DNA of 58,887 nucleotides from Lachnospiraceae bacterium (GTDB lineage Bacteria > Bacillota > Clostridia > Lachnospirales > Lachnospiraceae): the NCBI GenBank assembly GCA_022766905.1, contig JALEPU010000069.1, forward strand, positions 1 through 58,887, written 5' to 3'. Below, one piece after another: positions 35,735-44,119 of the stretch; positions within the stretch are counted from its first letter, which is position 1, and every line of letters begins with the position of its first letter. The position numbers were made by a program, and so were the translations under genes. The notes under the pieces are model-generated. The model made no database searches. It saw only the letters and a program-made list of their open reading frames with translations, and had not been told where the DNA came from.

Positions 35735-37249
35735 CTACAGAGCTTTTTCTCCTTCGCTCCATACCATCAAAGCTTTTACGCAGTTCTTCCAGCCGGCATA
35801 CAGTCTTTCTCTCTGAGCTGTATCCATCTCAGGATGGAATACCTTATCTACTTTTCTGTTATTTAAGATATCCTGCTCATCTTTCCAGTATCCAACAGAC
35901 AGACCTGCCAGATAAGCCGCTCCTGCTGCTGTTGTCTCAACATTACTTGGGCGCTCCACATTAATACCCAGAATATCAGAGGTAAACTGAGTAATAATAT
36001 TGTTGTTACAAGCACCGCCGTCTACACGAAGCAGTTCAATCTTTTCACCCATATCCTGTGAAATGGACTCCAGAATGTCTCTTGTCTGATATCCAATAGA
36101 ATCCAGAGTAGCACGAATGACATCATTTTTAGCTGCGCCACGAGACAGGCCAAAAATAGTTCCTCTTGCATAGGAATCCCACCAAGGAGCACCTAATCCG
36201 GAGAATGCCGGAACTACATAACAGGTACCTAATGGTAACGTAGATTTTGCTGCAAAGAATTCTGAATCACCGGAGGATTCGATGAATTTCATCTCATCTC
36301 TCAACCATTGTACAGAAGAACCTGCATTATAAACAGTACCTTCCAGCAAGTATTGAACCTTACCATTCAGTCCCCATCCGATTGTAGTAAGCATACCATT
36401 CTTGGATTCGATTGCTTCATCACCTGTATTCATGGTCATAGTACCTGCAGTACCCCATGTAATCTTACACTGGCCTTTCTGGAAACAGCACTGTCCAAAG
36501 GTTGCAGACATCTGGTCACCGATTATACCTTCGATAGGAATTGCTTTTCCTTCAAATAAGTTATGTACTTTTGTATATGCAAAATGACCGCTGCTTGGTC
36601 TTACTTCCGGACACATGCTCTTTGGAATTGTAAGGAGTTCAAGAAGTTCATCATCCCAATCCAGAGTATGAATATTAAATAAAAGTGTACGAGATGCGTT
36701 GCTGTAATCTGTCATATGAGCTTCGCCCTTTGTCAGGTTCCACAGAATCCATCCATCAATATTAGAGAAAATCAGATCGCCTTTTTCAGCTGCCTCTCTT
36801 GCTCCTTTTACGTTGTCCAGAATCCATTTGATCTTTGTTCCTGAGAAATAAGAGTCAATAATCAGACCTGTTTTTTCTTTAACCATTGGCTCATAGCCCT
36901 GTGCTTTTAATTCGTCACAATAAGGAGCTGTTCTTCTGTCACCCCAAACAATATCATTGTATACAGGAGTTCCGGTATTCTTATCCCATACAACAACGGT
37001 TTCACGCTGATTTGTAATACCAATTGCTTTGATCTGTTCCGGTGTCAGACCGCTTTGGATCATACATTTTCCGATTACTTCCATGGTGGTTGTCCAGATT
37101 TCAATCGGATCCTGCTCTAACCAGCCTGGTTTTGGATAATACTGAGTAAATTCCTGCTGAGCCACACTAACGATTTCACCTGAATGATCAAAAATAATCG
37201 CACGCGCACTGGTAGTACCTTCATCAATAGTTAAAATATACTCGTTCAT
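35735..37249 (-). CDS. glpK: Glycerol kinase
   Basis: A 504-residue FGGY kinase with the full glycerol kinase pattern: LTIDEGTTSARAIIFDHSG at the start, GWLEQDPIEIW, ITNQRETVVVWD, WGDRRTAPYCDEL, YFSGTKIKWILDNV, GIIGDQMSATFGQCCF, ITWGTAGTMTMNTGD and RVDGGACNNNIITQF. ATG 37249 has AAGGAGG upstream. It makes glycerol-3-phosphate for the GlpA-like dehydrogenase encoded next. It is a one-gene transcript with its own promoter, operator and terminator. No glycerol facilitator gene is present in the window. Confidence 0.97.
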   Translation of the reverse strand: MNEYILTIDEGTTSARAIIFDHSGEIVSVAQQEFTQYYPKPGWLEQDPIEIWTTTMEVIGKCMIQSGLTPEQIKAIGITNQRETVVVWDKNTGTPVYNDIVWGDRRTAPYCDELKAQGYEPMVKEKTGLIIDSYFSGTKIKWILDNVKGAREAAEKGDLIFSNIDGWILWNLTKGEAHMTDYSNASRTLLFNIHTLDWDDELLELLTIPKSMCPEVRPSSGHFAYTKVHNLFEGKAIPIEGIIGDQMSATFGQCCFQKGQCKITWGTAGTMTMNTGDEAIESKNGMLTTIGWGLNGKVQYLLEGTVYNAGSSVQWLRDEMKFIESSGDSEFFAAKSTLPLGTCYVVPAFSGLGAPWWDSYARGTIFGLSRGAAKNDVIRATLDSIGYQTRDILESISQDMGEKIELLRVDGGACNNNIITQFTSDILGINVERPSNVETTAAGAAYLAGLSVGYWKDEQDILNNRKVDKVFHPEMDTAQRERLYAGWKNCVKALMVWSEGEKAL

Positions 37250-37359
37250 GTTAAACCTCCTTAAAGTTCTCACGTAACCCTATCATTTTACCTGACTTTA
37301 AAGAATCGATTCTTCATTTTTATCCGGATTTGTAATACTAAAATTATTACTGTACCTTT

Positions 37360-37405
37360 ATTATAGTTTTTGTCAAATTAGTCTGCAATATGGAAATTAT
37401 TTTCA
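37360..37405 (-). promoter_or_regulatory. Promoter and operator of glpK
   Basis: -35 TTGCAG (37383-37388), 17 bases, -10 TATAAT (37360-37365). The operator GGAAATTATTTTCA at 37392-37405 is one base off the perfect palindrome and is centred 13 bp from the -35 centre. A TTGACA further downstream at 37371-37376 could serve a second start. Confidence 0.7.
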
Positions 37406-37426
37406 CATCTATTGTGCATTATTTAA

Positions 37427-38428
37427 CTATCCGTTTTGTTTTTCTTTTTCATTCATGTGTATATTTAACAATTCCTGTGCTAATTCTCTGTCCACAATTA
37501 AAACATCGATCAGTTCTCCTTTTAAGGCACTTAACAACGCATATGCTTTTTCCAGTCCTGCTGCTACTGTAATTTTCCTTTCAATTCTTTTAAACTGTTC
37601 AAATCCAATAGAAATTAACCGATCTGATAATTCTGTTTTACATTCATTACCGTCGAGATCAAAAAAACGAAGTCCTATATCCCCGGCAACCCGATTGTTT
37701 TGCAAAAGCTCCTGTTCAGTTTTTAACAGGAATCTATTTTCCGCTAAAATGGATTTTGCTTCCGGGTACCATGCACCAATTCCTGAAATAGAAATGTTAA
37801 TAGAATCAAACATTTCATATACTTTTCTGGCATTGGGATGGTGTTTGATGTAGGCAGCCTTTTCTTTTGACTCCACCAATGCTTTTGAAGATAAATAATA
37901 ATTTTTCCCTGAAAATGCTTTTGCCATTCCTGTTACCAGTTCTCTCAAATCCTGTCTGATGCAATCCCCCAGCTGACCATGGAGGGTCACAAAGGTAGTA
38001 TCCACTTTATGAGATGGATTTAAATACAACAACATGTCACAGACAATTCGTCCCCAGGAGATTCCCAAAACATCTTTTTCCTGTATGATTCTCTGCAAAT
38101 ATCTGGCGCCTTCCAAAGCCACCAGCTTTCTCTTCTCAGAAGGATTCATAGTATCTTTTTTATTCCAGTCAATTGGCGCGATAATCACTTCCTGTAAATC
38201 GAATTCTTGTTTTAATTCTTTTGCCAGGTCAATACAATTCAGACATTCCTGGTCCATAACATAATTGATCACTTTTTCTTCCTTTGCCTTCTTTAGCAAA
38301 CGGGAAACTGTCGTCACCGAAACATTTAACTGATCTGCTATTTCCTGCTGAGACATTCGATCCACATAATACAGATAGGCAGTTTGCAAGACAAGAAATG
38401 CAGATTGATTGTAAATATCTGAAGCCAC
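37427..38428 (-). CDS. SorC/DeoR-type sugar-binding transcriptional regulator (1)
   Basis: A 333-residue regulator. The N-terminal HTH is MSQQEIADQLNVSVTTVSRL near residues 24-45, followed by a SorC sugar-phosphate-binding domain (LGISWGRIVCDMLLYLNP; TFVTLHGQLGD; INISISGIGAWYPEAKS; GDIGLRFFDLDG; LISIGFEQFKRI). Family members bind phosphorylated sugars and control catabolic operons, some as activators; EryD of the erythritol pathway is of this type. It follows its paralogue by 23 bases. The recognition helix SVTTVSRLLKKAKEE is identical in both. Confidence 0.92.
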   Translation of the reverse strand: MASDIYNQSAFLVLQTAYLYYVDRMSQQEIADQLNVSVTTVSRLLKKAKEEKVINYVMDQECLNCIDLAKELKQEFDLQEVIIAPIDWNKKDTMNPSEKRKLVALEGARYLQRIIQEKDVLGISWGRIVCDMLLYLNPSHKVDTTFVTLHGQLGDCIRQDLRELVTGMAKAFSGKNYYLSSKALVESKEKAAYIKHHPNARKVYEMFDSINISISGIGAWYPEAKSILAENRFLLKTEQELLQNNRVAGDIGLRFFDLDGNECKTELSDRLISIGFEQFKRIERKITVAAGLEKAYALLSALKGELIDVLIVDRELAQELLNIHMNEKEKQNG

Positions 38429-38451
38429 TATTTCTCACTTCCTCAATGTTA

Positions 38452-39462
38452 TCAAACTTTTTCCTCCAATGCTTTCAGCTGTAAGATTTCCATGCCCAGC
38501 TCATAGTCAATAATTAAAACGTCGATTAAGCCTCCTTTTAACGCGCTCAAAATCGTATGCGCTTTCCACTTTCCGGAAGCAATTGTGATTTTCGTCTTTA
38601 TCTGCTTGAATTTTTCAAAATCAATGGTTATCATTCGGTCTACCAGATCAGTCTGACATTCTTTTCCGTTCCGGTCAAAGAAATGAAGAGCAATGTCCCC
38701 TACCACATTTTGTTCCTGCAATTTTGCCAGCTCTTCTGCTGACATAAACTCCGGTTTTCCAAGTACCGACCGCATTTCAGGATATAAGGAGCCGGTTCCC
38801 GAAATAGAAATATTGATTTCATCAAATTTTTGATAAATTTTCTGAATATTTTTTTCTTTTTTTATTACATCAGCCGTTGTTTTGCTGCTCATCAAAGCTT
38901 CTGTCATAAGAGAATAATTGGTTCCGGAAAAAGCCCTTGCAATTTTGGAAACAAGGGGACGGACATCCAGCTCATTTTCACAACAGGCAATGCTTCCATG
39001 TAATGTAACGAAAGTTGCATCGACTTTTTGTGCTGGATTCAGATAATTGATCAGATGATACATGGTACTTCCCCAGGTAATTCCCAGAACATCATTCTCT
39101 TTGATAATTCTTTGTAAATATCTGGCACCTTCCAGTGCTACTAATTTTTTGACATTTTCTTCATCGTCGGCTCCTGACATTCCATCTTCACTATCCAGAG
39201 AAAAACCCGGAGCTATGACAATATCCTGTAAACCAAATGCTTCTTCCAGATCCTTTTCCAGACGAATACATTCTACATAAGGATCTCTGATTACAAATTC
39301 AACGATTTTTTCTTCTTTTGCTTTCTTTAATAATCTTGATACGGTCGTTACCGATACCTTTAACTGGTCTGCAATTTCATTCTGAGATTTGTTGTCGATA
39401 TAATATAAATAAGCAGCCTTTAAAACAAGGAACACCGACTGATTATACATATCTACTGGCAT
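38452..39462 (-). CDS. SorC/DeoR-type sugar-binding transcriptional regulator (2)
   Basis: About 336 residues from ATG 39462; an in-frame TTG three codons earlier is the other candidate. HTH SQNEIADQLKVSVTTVSRLL, then a SorC effector domain (LGITWGSTMYHLINYLNP; TFVTLHGSIACCENEL; INISISGTGSLYPEMRS; GDIALHFFDRNG; MITIDFEKFKQI). It is a clear paralogue of the next gene with the same DNA-reading helix but a diverged effector domain, so the pair may sense two ligands at one operator or form heteromers. It sits between the cupin gene and its paralogue in one transcript. Confidence 0.92.
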   Translation of the reverse strand: MPVDMYNQSVFLVLKAAYLYYIDNKSQNEIADQLKVSVTTVSRLLKKAKEEKIVEFVIRDPYVECIRLEKDLEEAFGLQDIVIAPGFSLDSEDGMSGADDEENVKKLVALEGARYLQRIIKENDVLGITWGSTMYHLINYLNPAQKVDATFVTLHGSIACCENELDVRPLVSKIARAFSGTNYSLMTEALMSSKTTADVIKKEKNIQKIYQKFDEINISISGTGSLYPEMRSVLGKPEFMSAEELAKLQEQNVVGDIALHFFDRNGKECQTDLVDRMITIDFEKFKQIKTKITIASGKWKAHTILSALKGGLIDVLIIDYELGMEILQLKALEEKV

Positions 39463-39514
39463 ATAAATCAATTCCTTTCCATGTTCTATTGTATTCTATT
39501 TTTCAGTGCAGTCT

Positions 39515-39853
39515 TTATTCAATGATTTCTTTGTCGTTTTCCATAAATGGTGCTGCCGTCACAACCATTTTTACATTCACATCTCCATAATTACAAACTT
39601 TATGGGTTTCTCCCGGTTCCAAATGAATATAGTCACCTTTTGACAGTACATATTTTTCCCCATTAATAAACATGGTCACTGTTCCTTCTAATATATAGAA
39701 GCTTTCCTGCATAACCTGATGAACATGTCCGATTACTTCTTCCCCCACCAAAACCTGAACAAGTCCAAAATTCATCCGCGGACCTTTTTCCAGATACTTC
39801 GGGCCATGGTCTCCATGTCTGTATTCTTTTTCACTTTCATTCAAAATAAACAT
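39515..39853 (-). CDS. Small cupin-domain protein
   Basis: A 112-residue single cupin: GHVHQVMQESFYILEGTVTMFING contains the H-x-H and E metal ligands, and LEPGETHKV the last histidine. Such proteins bind a metal and may isomerise or epimerise sugars, or act as ligand sensors. It is the first gene of the transcript with the two SorC regulators, so a role tied to the same metabolite is likely. Not long enough for acireductone dioxygenase. Confidence 0.85.
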   Translation of the reverse strand: MFILNESEKEYRHGDHGPKYLEKGPRMNFGLVQVLVGEEVIGHVHQVMQESFYILEGTVTMFINGEKYVLSKGDYIHLEPGETHKVCNYGDVNVKMVVTAAPFMENDKEIIE

Positions 39854-39909
39854 AACCGCCTTCTCCTTTCTTTTGACCGTTTATTATGAAATACTATTTT
39901 TACATTTTT

Positions 39910-39955
39910 ATTATCACATGTAGGAGTATTATATTCAATGCTGAAAATATTTTCA
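39910..39955 (-). promoter_or_regulatory. Promoter and operator of the cupin-sorC-sorC operon
   Basis: -35 TTGAAT (39933-39938), 17 bases, -10 GATAAT (39910-39915). The perfect palindrome TGAAAATATTTTCA is at 39942-39955, again centred 13 bp from the -35 centre. This predicts autoregulation of the two SorC genes. Confidence 0.75.
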
Positions 39956-40000
39956 AATGCCGATGCCTGACAGGGAGTTATTGAAGTTTCCATGTAAATT

Positions 40001-40027
40001 GGGCCTTTCACGTGAAATGAAAGGCCC
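40001..40027 (-). terminator. Terminator-like hairpin after the third FGGY kinase
   Basis: GGGCCTTTCA (40001-40010) pairs with TGAAAGGCCC (40018-40027). The T-run on the minus strand is short. It separates the kinase operon from the cupin promoter. Confidence 0.65.
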
Positions 40028-40055
40028 CAAACTATTTCTTTTCTTGCAATTGCCT

Positions 40056-41606
40056 TTAGTTATTTACATGTTTTACTGCTTTATGTACCAGATCTCTCAT
40101 CTGTGGCCATGTTTCCATATAGCAATCCATGTAGAATTTATATTTTTCATGATTTTCCATGTTTGGTAAGAATGTTTTATCGATCTTAACCATTTTTTCT
40201 GCTGCTTCCTGAAGGTCTTTATAGACACCACATCCAACAGCAACAATCATACTATTGCCAAGGCATCCAGCGCTTTGACTTTCCATGGTTGTATACATTG
40301 GTACACCGGTAATATCCGCATGCATCTGCATCCAGAAATCAGATTGAGCCAGACCGCCGCATGCATAGATTTCTTCTACATCATATCCTGCTTCTTTCAT
40401 CGTTAAAATACAGTGGCATGCACCATATGCAACACCTTCATATACGGCTCTTGCCATATGAGCTGTTGTTGTTCCAAGAGATAATCCCCAGAAAATTCCT
40501 CTTGCGTCTGAATCAGAATAAGGGGCACGATTCCCCTGAAAATAATCAATCATAATCAGACCGTCGCTTCCAATCGGAATCGATTCTGCCTTTTCTGTAA
40601 TCAAATCATAAATATTCATGTTCCTGCTTTCAGCTTCTTCGGCCCATTCCTTTGGAACAAGATTATTTCTGAACCAGGTAAGAATTCCGCCACTGGAAGC
40701 CTGTCCGCCTTCTACCAGGCTGGTTCCGTCATAAAGCAGATTTGGGTAGGTACCGTTTACACCAGGTTCATGGAATTCTGTTTCGGAAAGTCCGAACAGA
40801 CAGCTGGATGTTCCCCCGATTAATGCCATTCCGCCTGCTTTTACACTTCCTACACCACACATGCATGCAACTGCATCTAAGGTACCTTCCACAACGATTG
40901 TTTTTTCACTTAATCCCAGCTCTTTTGCTACTTCTTTGTCAACCGGTCCAATTGGAGTTCCCGTTTTTAATACATCTTTCGGGAACTTATCAATAATATC
41001 TTCTAATCCGATTGCTTTATAAAGATCTACCGGATATCCGCCATTTTTATCATCGTACAGCCATCGAAATGCTGCTACTGACATATTCGTTGTTTTTCTT
41101 CCGGATAATTTCCAGTGAAGCCAACTGGTAAGTTCAAAAATCGTAACGGTCTTTGCCCAATTTTCCGGCTCATGTTTCTTTACCCACATACATTTTGGAA
41201 TCAGGCTTTCTGCAGGGACACCGGAACGATAAAATTTAATAACGTCACAATCTTTTCCTAATTCTGAAATGCTTGCCGCTTCTGCAGAAGAACGAACATC
41301 CATCCACAAAATTGGAGTCCGGACTGAATCTCCATTTTCATCCAGAAAAATTGTGGTACTGGACGTACCGTCACAGGAAATACCGATGATTTCTTCCGGG
41401 GCAACACCGGATTTTCGAATACATTCCGAAATGGCTTTTTTCAAAGCCTCCCACCATCCTTTGTCATCCTGTTCTGCCCATCCGTTTTTTGGAAAACTGG
41501 AGGAATAATCTTGTACATCATATGCCATATTTGTACCATTTTCATCGAAAATCGCAACTCTTACACTACCTGTTCCCGCATCAATACCCATAAAATACTT
41601 TGACAT
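40056..41606 (-). CDS. FGGY-family carbohydrate kinase, ribulokinase-like
   Basis: A 516-residue kinase. N-terminal MGIDAGTGSVRVAIFDENG, GWAEQDDKGWWEA, ISCDGTSSTTIFLDENG and LWMDVRSSAEA. C-terminal domain VEGTLDAVACMCGVG, IGGTSSCLFGLSETEFH, CGGLAQSDFWMQMHADITGVP and AGCLGNSMIVAVGCG. The DGTSST and LWMD(V)R blocks resemble D-ribulokinases and related ketose kinases. It is the last gene of an operon with a NagD-like phosphatase and a glycerol-1-phosphate dehydrogenase homologue. The substrate is not certain. Confidence 0.9.
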   Translation of the reverse strand: MSKYFMGIDAGTGSVRVAIFDENGTNMAYDVQDYSSSFPKNGWAEQDDKGWWEALKKAISECIRKSGVAPEEIIGISCDGTSSTTIFLDENGDSVRTPILWMDVRSSAEAASISELGKDCDVIKFYRSGVPAESLIPKCMWVKKHEPENWAKTVTIFELTSWLHWKLSGRKTTNMSVAAFRWLYDDKNGGYPVDLYKAIGLEDIIDKFPKDVLKTGTPIGPVDKEVAKELGLSEKTIVVEGTLDAVACMCGVGSVKAGGMALIGGTSSCLFGLSETEFHEPGVNGTYPNLLYDGTSLVEGGQASSGGILTWFRNNLVPKEWAEEAESRNMNIYDLITEKAESIPIGSDGLIMIDYFQGNRAPYSDSDARGIFWGLSLGTTTAHMARAVYEGVAYGACHCILTMKEAGYDVEEIYACGGLAQSDFWMQMHADITGVPMYTTMESQSAGCLGNSMIVAVGCGVYKDLQEAAEKMVKIDKTFLPNMENHEKYKFYMDCYMETWPQMRDLVHKAVKHVNN

Positions 41607-41623
41607 GTTTATACCTTCCTTCC

Positions 41624-42418
41624 TTATAAATATTTAGACAACTCATATAAAGAATCATAAATGCAGGTTGGTTCTACATCTGATTCTGCTACTGTCTGCA
41701 TATCAGCCTCGCCGGTTAACACAAGAAATCCTTTCGCACCATTGTTGACACCGGTTGCTACATCCGTATAAATTCTGTCCCCCACAAACGCAATTTCATC
41801 TACGGTTTTTCCGGTTATCTTTAAAATCATGTCCATCGTTTCCCTGCAAGGCTTTCCTAAAAACTTCGGTCTTACCCCTGTAGAAGAGGTAATCAAATCG
41901 CACATTGCACCGCAGTCCGGAATAAACCCATAATCCACCGGACAATTGGTATCCATGTGCGTTGCCAGAAACGGAACTCCATTCCGGACAAATGTACATA
42001 TTTTTTCCAGTTTGTCATAAGTTAGCGTCAAATCAAAACTTTGAATGACCACATCTGGGTCATCCTGTACCAGGCATATGCCTTTTTCCCTGAAACTGTC
42101 CTCCAACAAAGGCGTACCATTTAAATAAACTCTTTTTCCCGGATAAAACGATTTCAGATATTCAATAGTCACATCTCCTGCTGTTACAATATCTGAAACA
42201 TCAACCTCCAGTCCCATTTTTTTCAGCTTTTCCTGATAGAAAGATGAAACCCGGGATGCATTATTTGTAAAGAACAAAAATTCTCTGCCCGTATCTTTGA
42301 CTTTCTGAATAAATTCCAAAGATCCTTCAATAATGTTATTGCTCAAATAAAATGTCCCGTCCATGTCCAGTACAAATAATTTCACATCTTTTAATGCTTC
42401 TTCTTTGGATAAACTCAT
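41624..42418 (-). CDS. HAD-superfamily phosphatase, NagD/IIA type
   Basis: About 264 residues from ATG 42418 (AGGAGG upstream); the frame extends further but overlaps the previous gene. Motif I LFVLDMDGTFYLSNN, motif II FFTNNASR, and motif III KPCRETMDMILK with FVGDRIYTDVATGVNNGAKGFLVLTGEAD are classic NagD/p-nitrophenylphosphatase features. Members act on phosphoglycolate, glycerol phosphate, or nucleotides. Its place between a polyol phosphate dehydrogenase and a kinase suggests control of a polyol or sugar phosphate pool. Confidence 0.93.
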   Translation of the reverse strand: MSLSKEEALKDVKLFVLDMDGTFYLSNNIIEGSLEFIQKVKDTGREFLFFTNNASRVSSFYQEKLKKMGLEVDVSDIVTAGDVTIEYLKSFYPGKRVYLNGTPLLEDSFREKGICLVQDDPDVVIQSFDLTLTYDKLEKICTFVRNGVPFLATHMDTNCPVDYGFIPDCGAMCDLITSSTGVRPKFLGKPCRETMDMILKITGKTVDEIAFVGDRIYTDVATGVNNGAKGFLVLTGEADMQTVAESDVEPTCIYDSLYELSKYL

Positions 42419-42437
42419 AGCGTTCCTCCTTTCCGGC

Positions 42438-43823
42438 CTATTCATAGTATTTTTCAATAATATAATCGATCAGTTCATCCAGCACTCCTAAGTCATAGAA
42501 GAACTGTAGTCCTGCATAACGATCCCGCTGCTCTTTTGTATAACGAAGAATATCTGTAAATTCCTCTTTCGTAAATACCTTGTATTCTTTTGGAGATGTC
42601 ATTCCATGCATTGCTCCGATATACTCCGGTGCTTTCTCTGCTTTTCTCACTGTTTCCCGGATGACAGATAAAATTTCTTCTTCATGCTGTTGGATCATGT
42701 CAATTCTGTGTTTTACAACGTCCGGATCACTCTGATGTGCTTTTTCATATACTTTAAAAATAGAATCTGCACTTGTACCAAAGACTCTGCGTATTTCCTT
42801 TGCCCATTCATCATAATTAAAGCTTTCCGCATGCTTTCTTGCTTTCTCATAATCAATGTCCATGGTTAAGAACTTTTTATACATTTCCGTCATCACACAG
42901 GTTGCCATTCCGACAGAGGTTCCATGCAACTCTCCGTAAAGTCCTTTCAGAGCACATTTCATTTCCAAGACATGTCCCATAGAATGTTCTGCTCCTGAAC
43001 CAGGTCTGGAATTATTTACATAACCCATTGCGATTCCGATTAAAACAAGACATTCCATTAAATATCGATATGCGTCTGAATCCCCCGTAACCAGGCCATT
43101 GACGCTTCCCGCCACTTTATCTGTGGATTTTAACATTAACTCGGCTACTTCTTCACAATAGTATTCACCATTGATAATATACGAAAGTCTCCAGTCATTT
43201 ATGGCAATATATTTCGCAATAATATCACCAATTCCTGCTGCTATCATCTTGTCCGGTGCCGTAGACAGTAAATCGGTATCTCCGATAATTCCGCTTGCAC
43301 AATGAGCAGGCAGACTGCATTTCAGTCCTTTTATAGTGGCCGGTGCCACATCGGTGGCAAATCCATCCATGGATGGAGCTGTACCGATAATGTAATAAGG
43401 GATTCCCCGCTGAAAAGATACTAATCTGGTCAAATCATTGATGGTACCGGAACCTACAGCCAGAGGAAGTTTCACGTCATCCGACATAGCCTTTGCTAAT
43501 TCATCGATAAAAATCTCGTTGGTATGCATTTCTTCATGGGGAAAAATGTAATATTCTACCGGATATCCATCTTCTTTGACCATTTGGTACACCGTTTCAC
43601 CTGCTACTTTCCAGGTATGAATATCTGCAACAACAAAAATCTTGTCCTGCTTTGTCAATGGAGTTCCATCTTTCATCTTCTGTTCATGTAGGAAATCCGG
43701 CAATTGATTGACAGCTCCTTTTCCTACTGCCAGATGATCAATTGCCATATGATGGTGCCTGCCACACTTACAGTTGTAATCAACAGTTATCAGTTCGTTC
43801 AGTGATAAGTCAGCCAGACTCAT
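42438..43823 (-). CDS. sn-glycerol-1-phosphate dehydrogenase homologue (AraM/EgsA family)
   Basis: About 461 residues from ATG 43823 (AAGGAG 8 bases upstream; a GTG two codons earlier is possible). Seen: CKCGRHHHMAIDHLAVGKGAV near the start, VGSGTINDLTRLVSF (nucleotide binding), GTAPSMDGFATDVAPATIKG, and a metal site around DTDLLSTAPD and HSMGHVLEM. The family oxidises or reduces glycerol phosphates with NAD(H) and a divalent metal. AraM of Bacillus lies in a sugar operon. Here it leads an operon with a phosphatase and a kinase, so a catabolic polyol phosphate is plausible. Confidence 0.9.
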   Translation of the reverse strand: MSLADLSLNELITVDYNCKCGRHHHMAIDHLAVGKGAVNQLPDFLHEQKMKDGTPLTKQDKIFVVADIHTWKVAGETVYQMVKEDGYPVEYYIFPHEEMHTNEIFIDELAKAMSDDVKLPLAVGSGTINDLTRLVSFQRGIPYYIIGTAPSMDGFATDVAPATIKGLKCSLPAHCASGIIGDTDLLSTAPDKMIAAGIGDIIAKYIAINDWRLSYIINGEYYCEEVAELMLKSTDKVAGSVNGLVTGDSDAYRYLMECLVLIGIAMGYVNNSRPGSGAEHSMGHVLEMKCALKGLYGELHGTSVGMATCVMTEMYKKFLTMDIDYEKARKHAESFNYDEWAKEIRRVFGTSADSIFKVYEKAHQSDPDVVKHRIDMIQQHEEEILSVIRETVRKAEKAPEYIGAMHGMTSPKEYKVFTKEEFTDILRYTKEQRDRYAGLQFFYDLGVLDELIDYIIEKYYE

Positions 43824-44119
43824 ACTCACATCTCCTTTCTTCTGTCACATTTATTTTGTCATTTTTTCCATTCATTTCAAAAAAACAGAGATATCTTGTA
43901 TACAATTTATCCATTTTCTTTTCTTTTTTCTGTCTTTATTTTATACATATTGTACATTTTCAGTTTTATGTTAACAACAACGAAAATTTTTTTGTACTTT
44001 TTCGCCCTTTTGTTGTATGATATGATTGTGTTAGGGTCAAACAATCATGCATTTCATCCTTTCATGGTCATGCATGACTTTTTAGCCCCAACATCAGATC
44101 AAATAAGGAGGGAATGAAT
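43824..44119. other. Divergent regulatory gap between the AraM-like and HAD operons
   Basis: No gene. Rightward, -35 TTGTAC (43992-43997) and -10 TATGAT (44016-44021) are 18 bases apart and fit a promoter for the HAD genes. Leftward, TATAAAAT near 43932-43945 is a likely -10 region. A perfect palindrome TTGTATACAA lies at 43896-43905 and could be an operator. GAAAATTTTTTT at 43982-43993 is only a degraded match to the regulon operator. Confidence 0.45.

Noticed and set aside
24121..39853. Methionine salvage pathway (RLP as MtnW, HAD as MtnX, cupin as MtnD)
   Set aside because: No MtnA, MtnB or MtnK homologue is seen; the HADs are Cof type, and the cupin is a short generic one.
24121..39853. 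D-apiose or acid-sugar pathway with RLP
   Set aside because: The characteristic DUF1537 kinase is missing; only FGGY kinases are present. Kept as a distant comparison only.
42438..43823. Archaeal-type lipid synthesis from the glycerol-1-phosphate dehydrogenase homologue
   Set aside because: No prenyl-glyceryl phosphate synthase nearby; the context is a kinase and phosphatase, which suggests catabolism.
43982..43993. A fifth SorC operator
   Set aside because: Only half of the palindrome is kept, and its distance from the nearest -35 does not fit the 13 or 23 bp rule.
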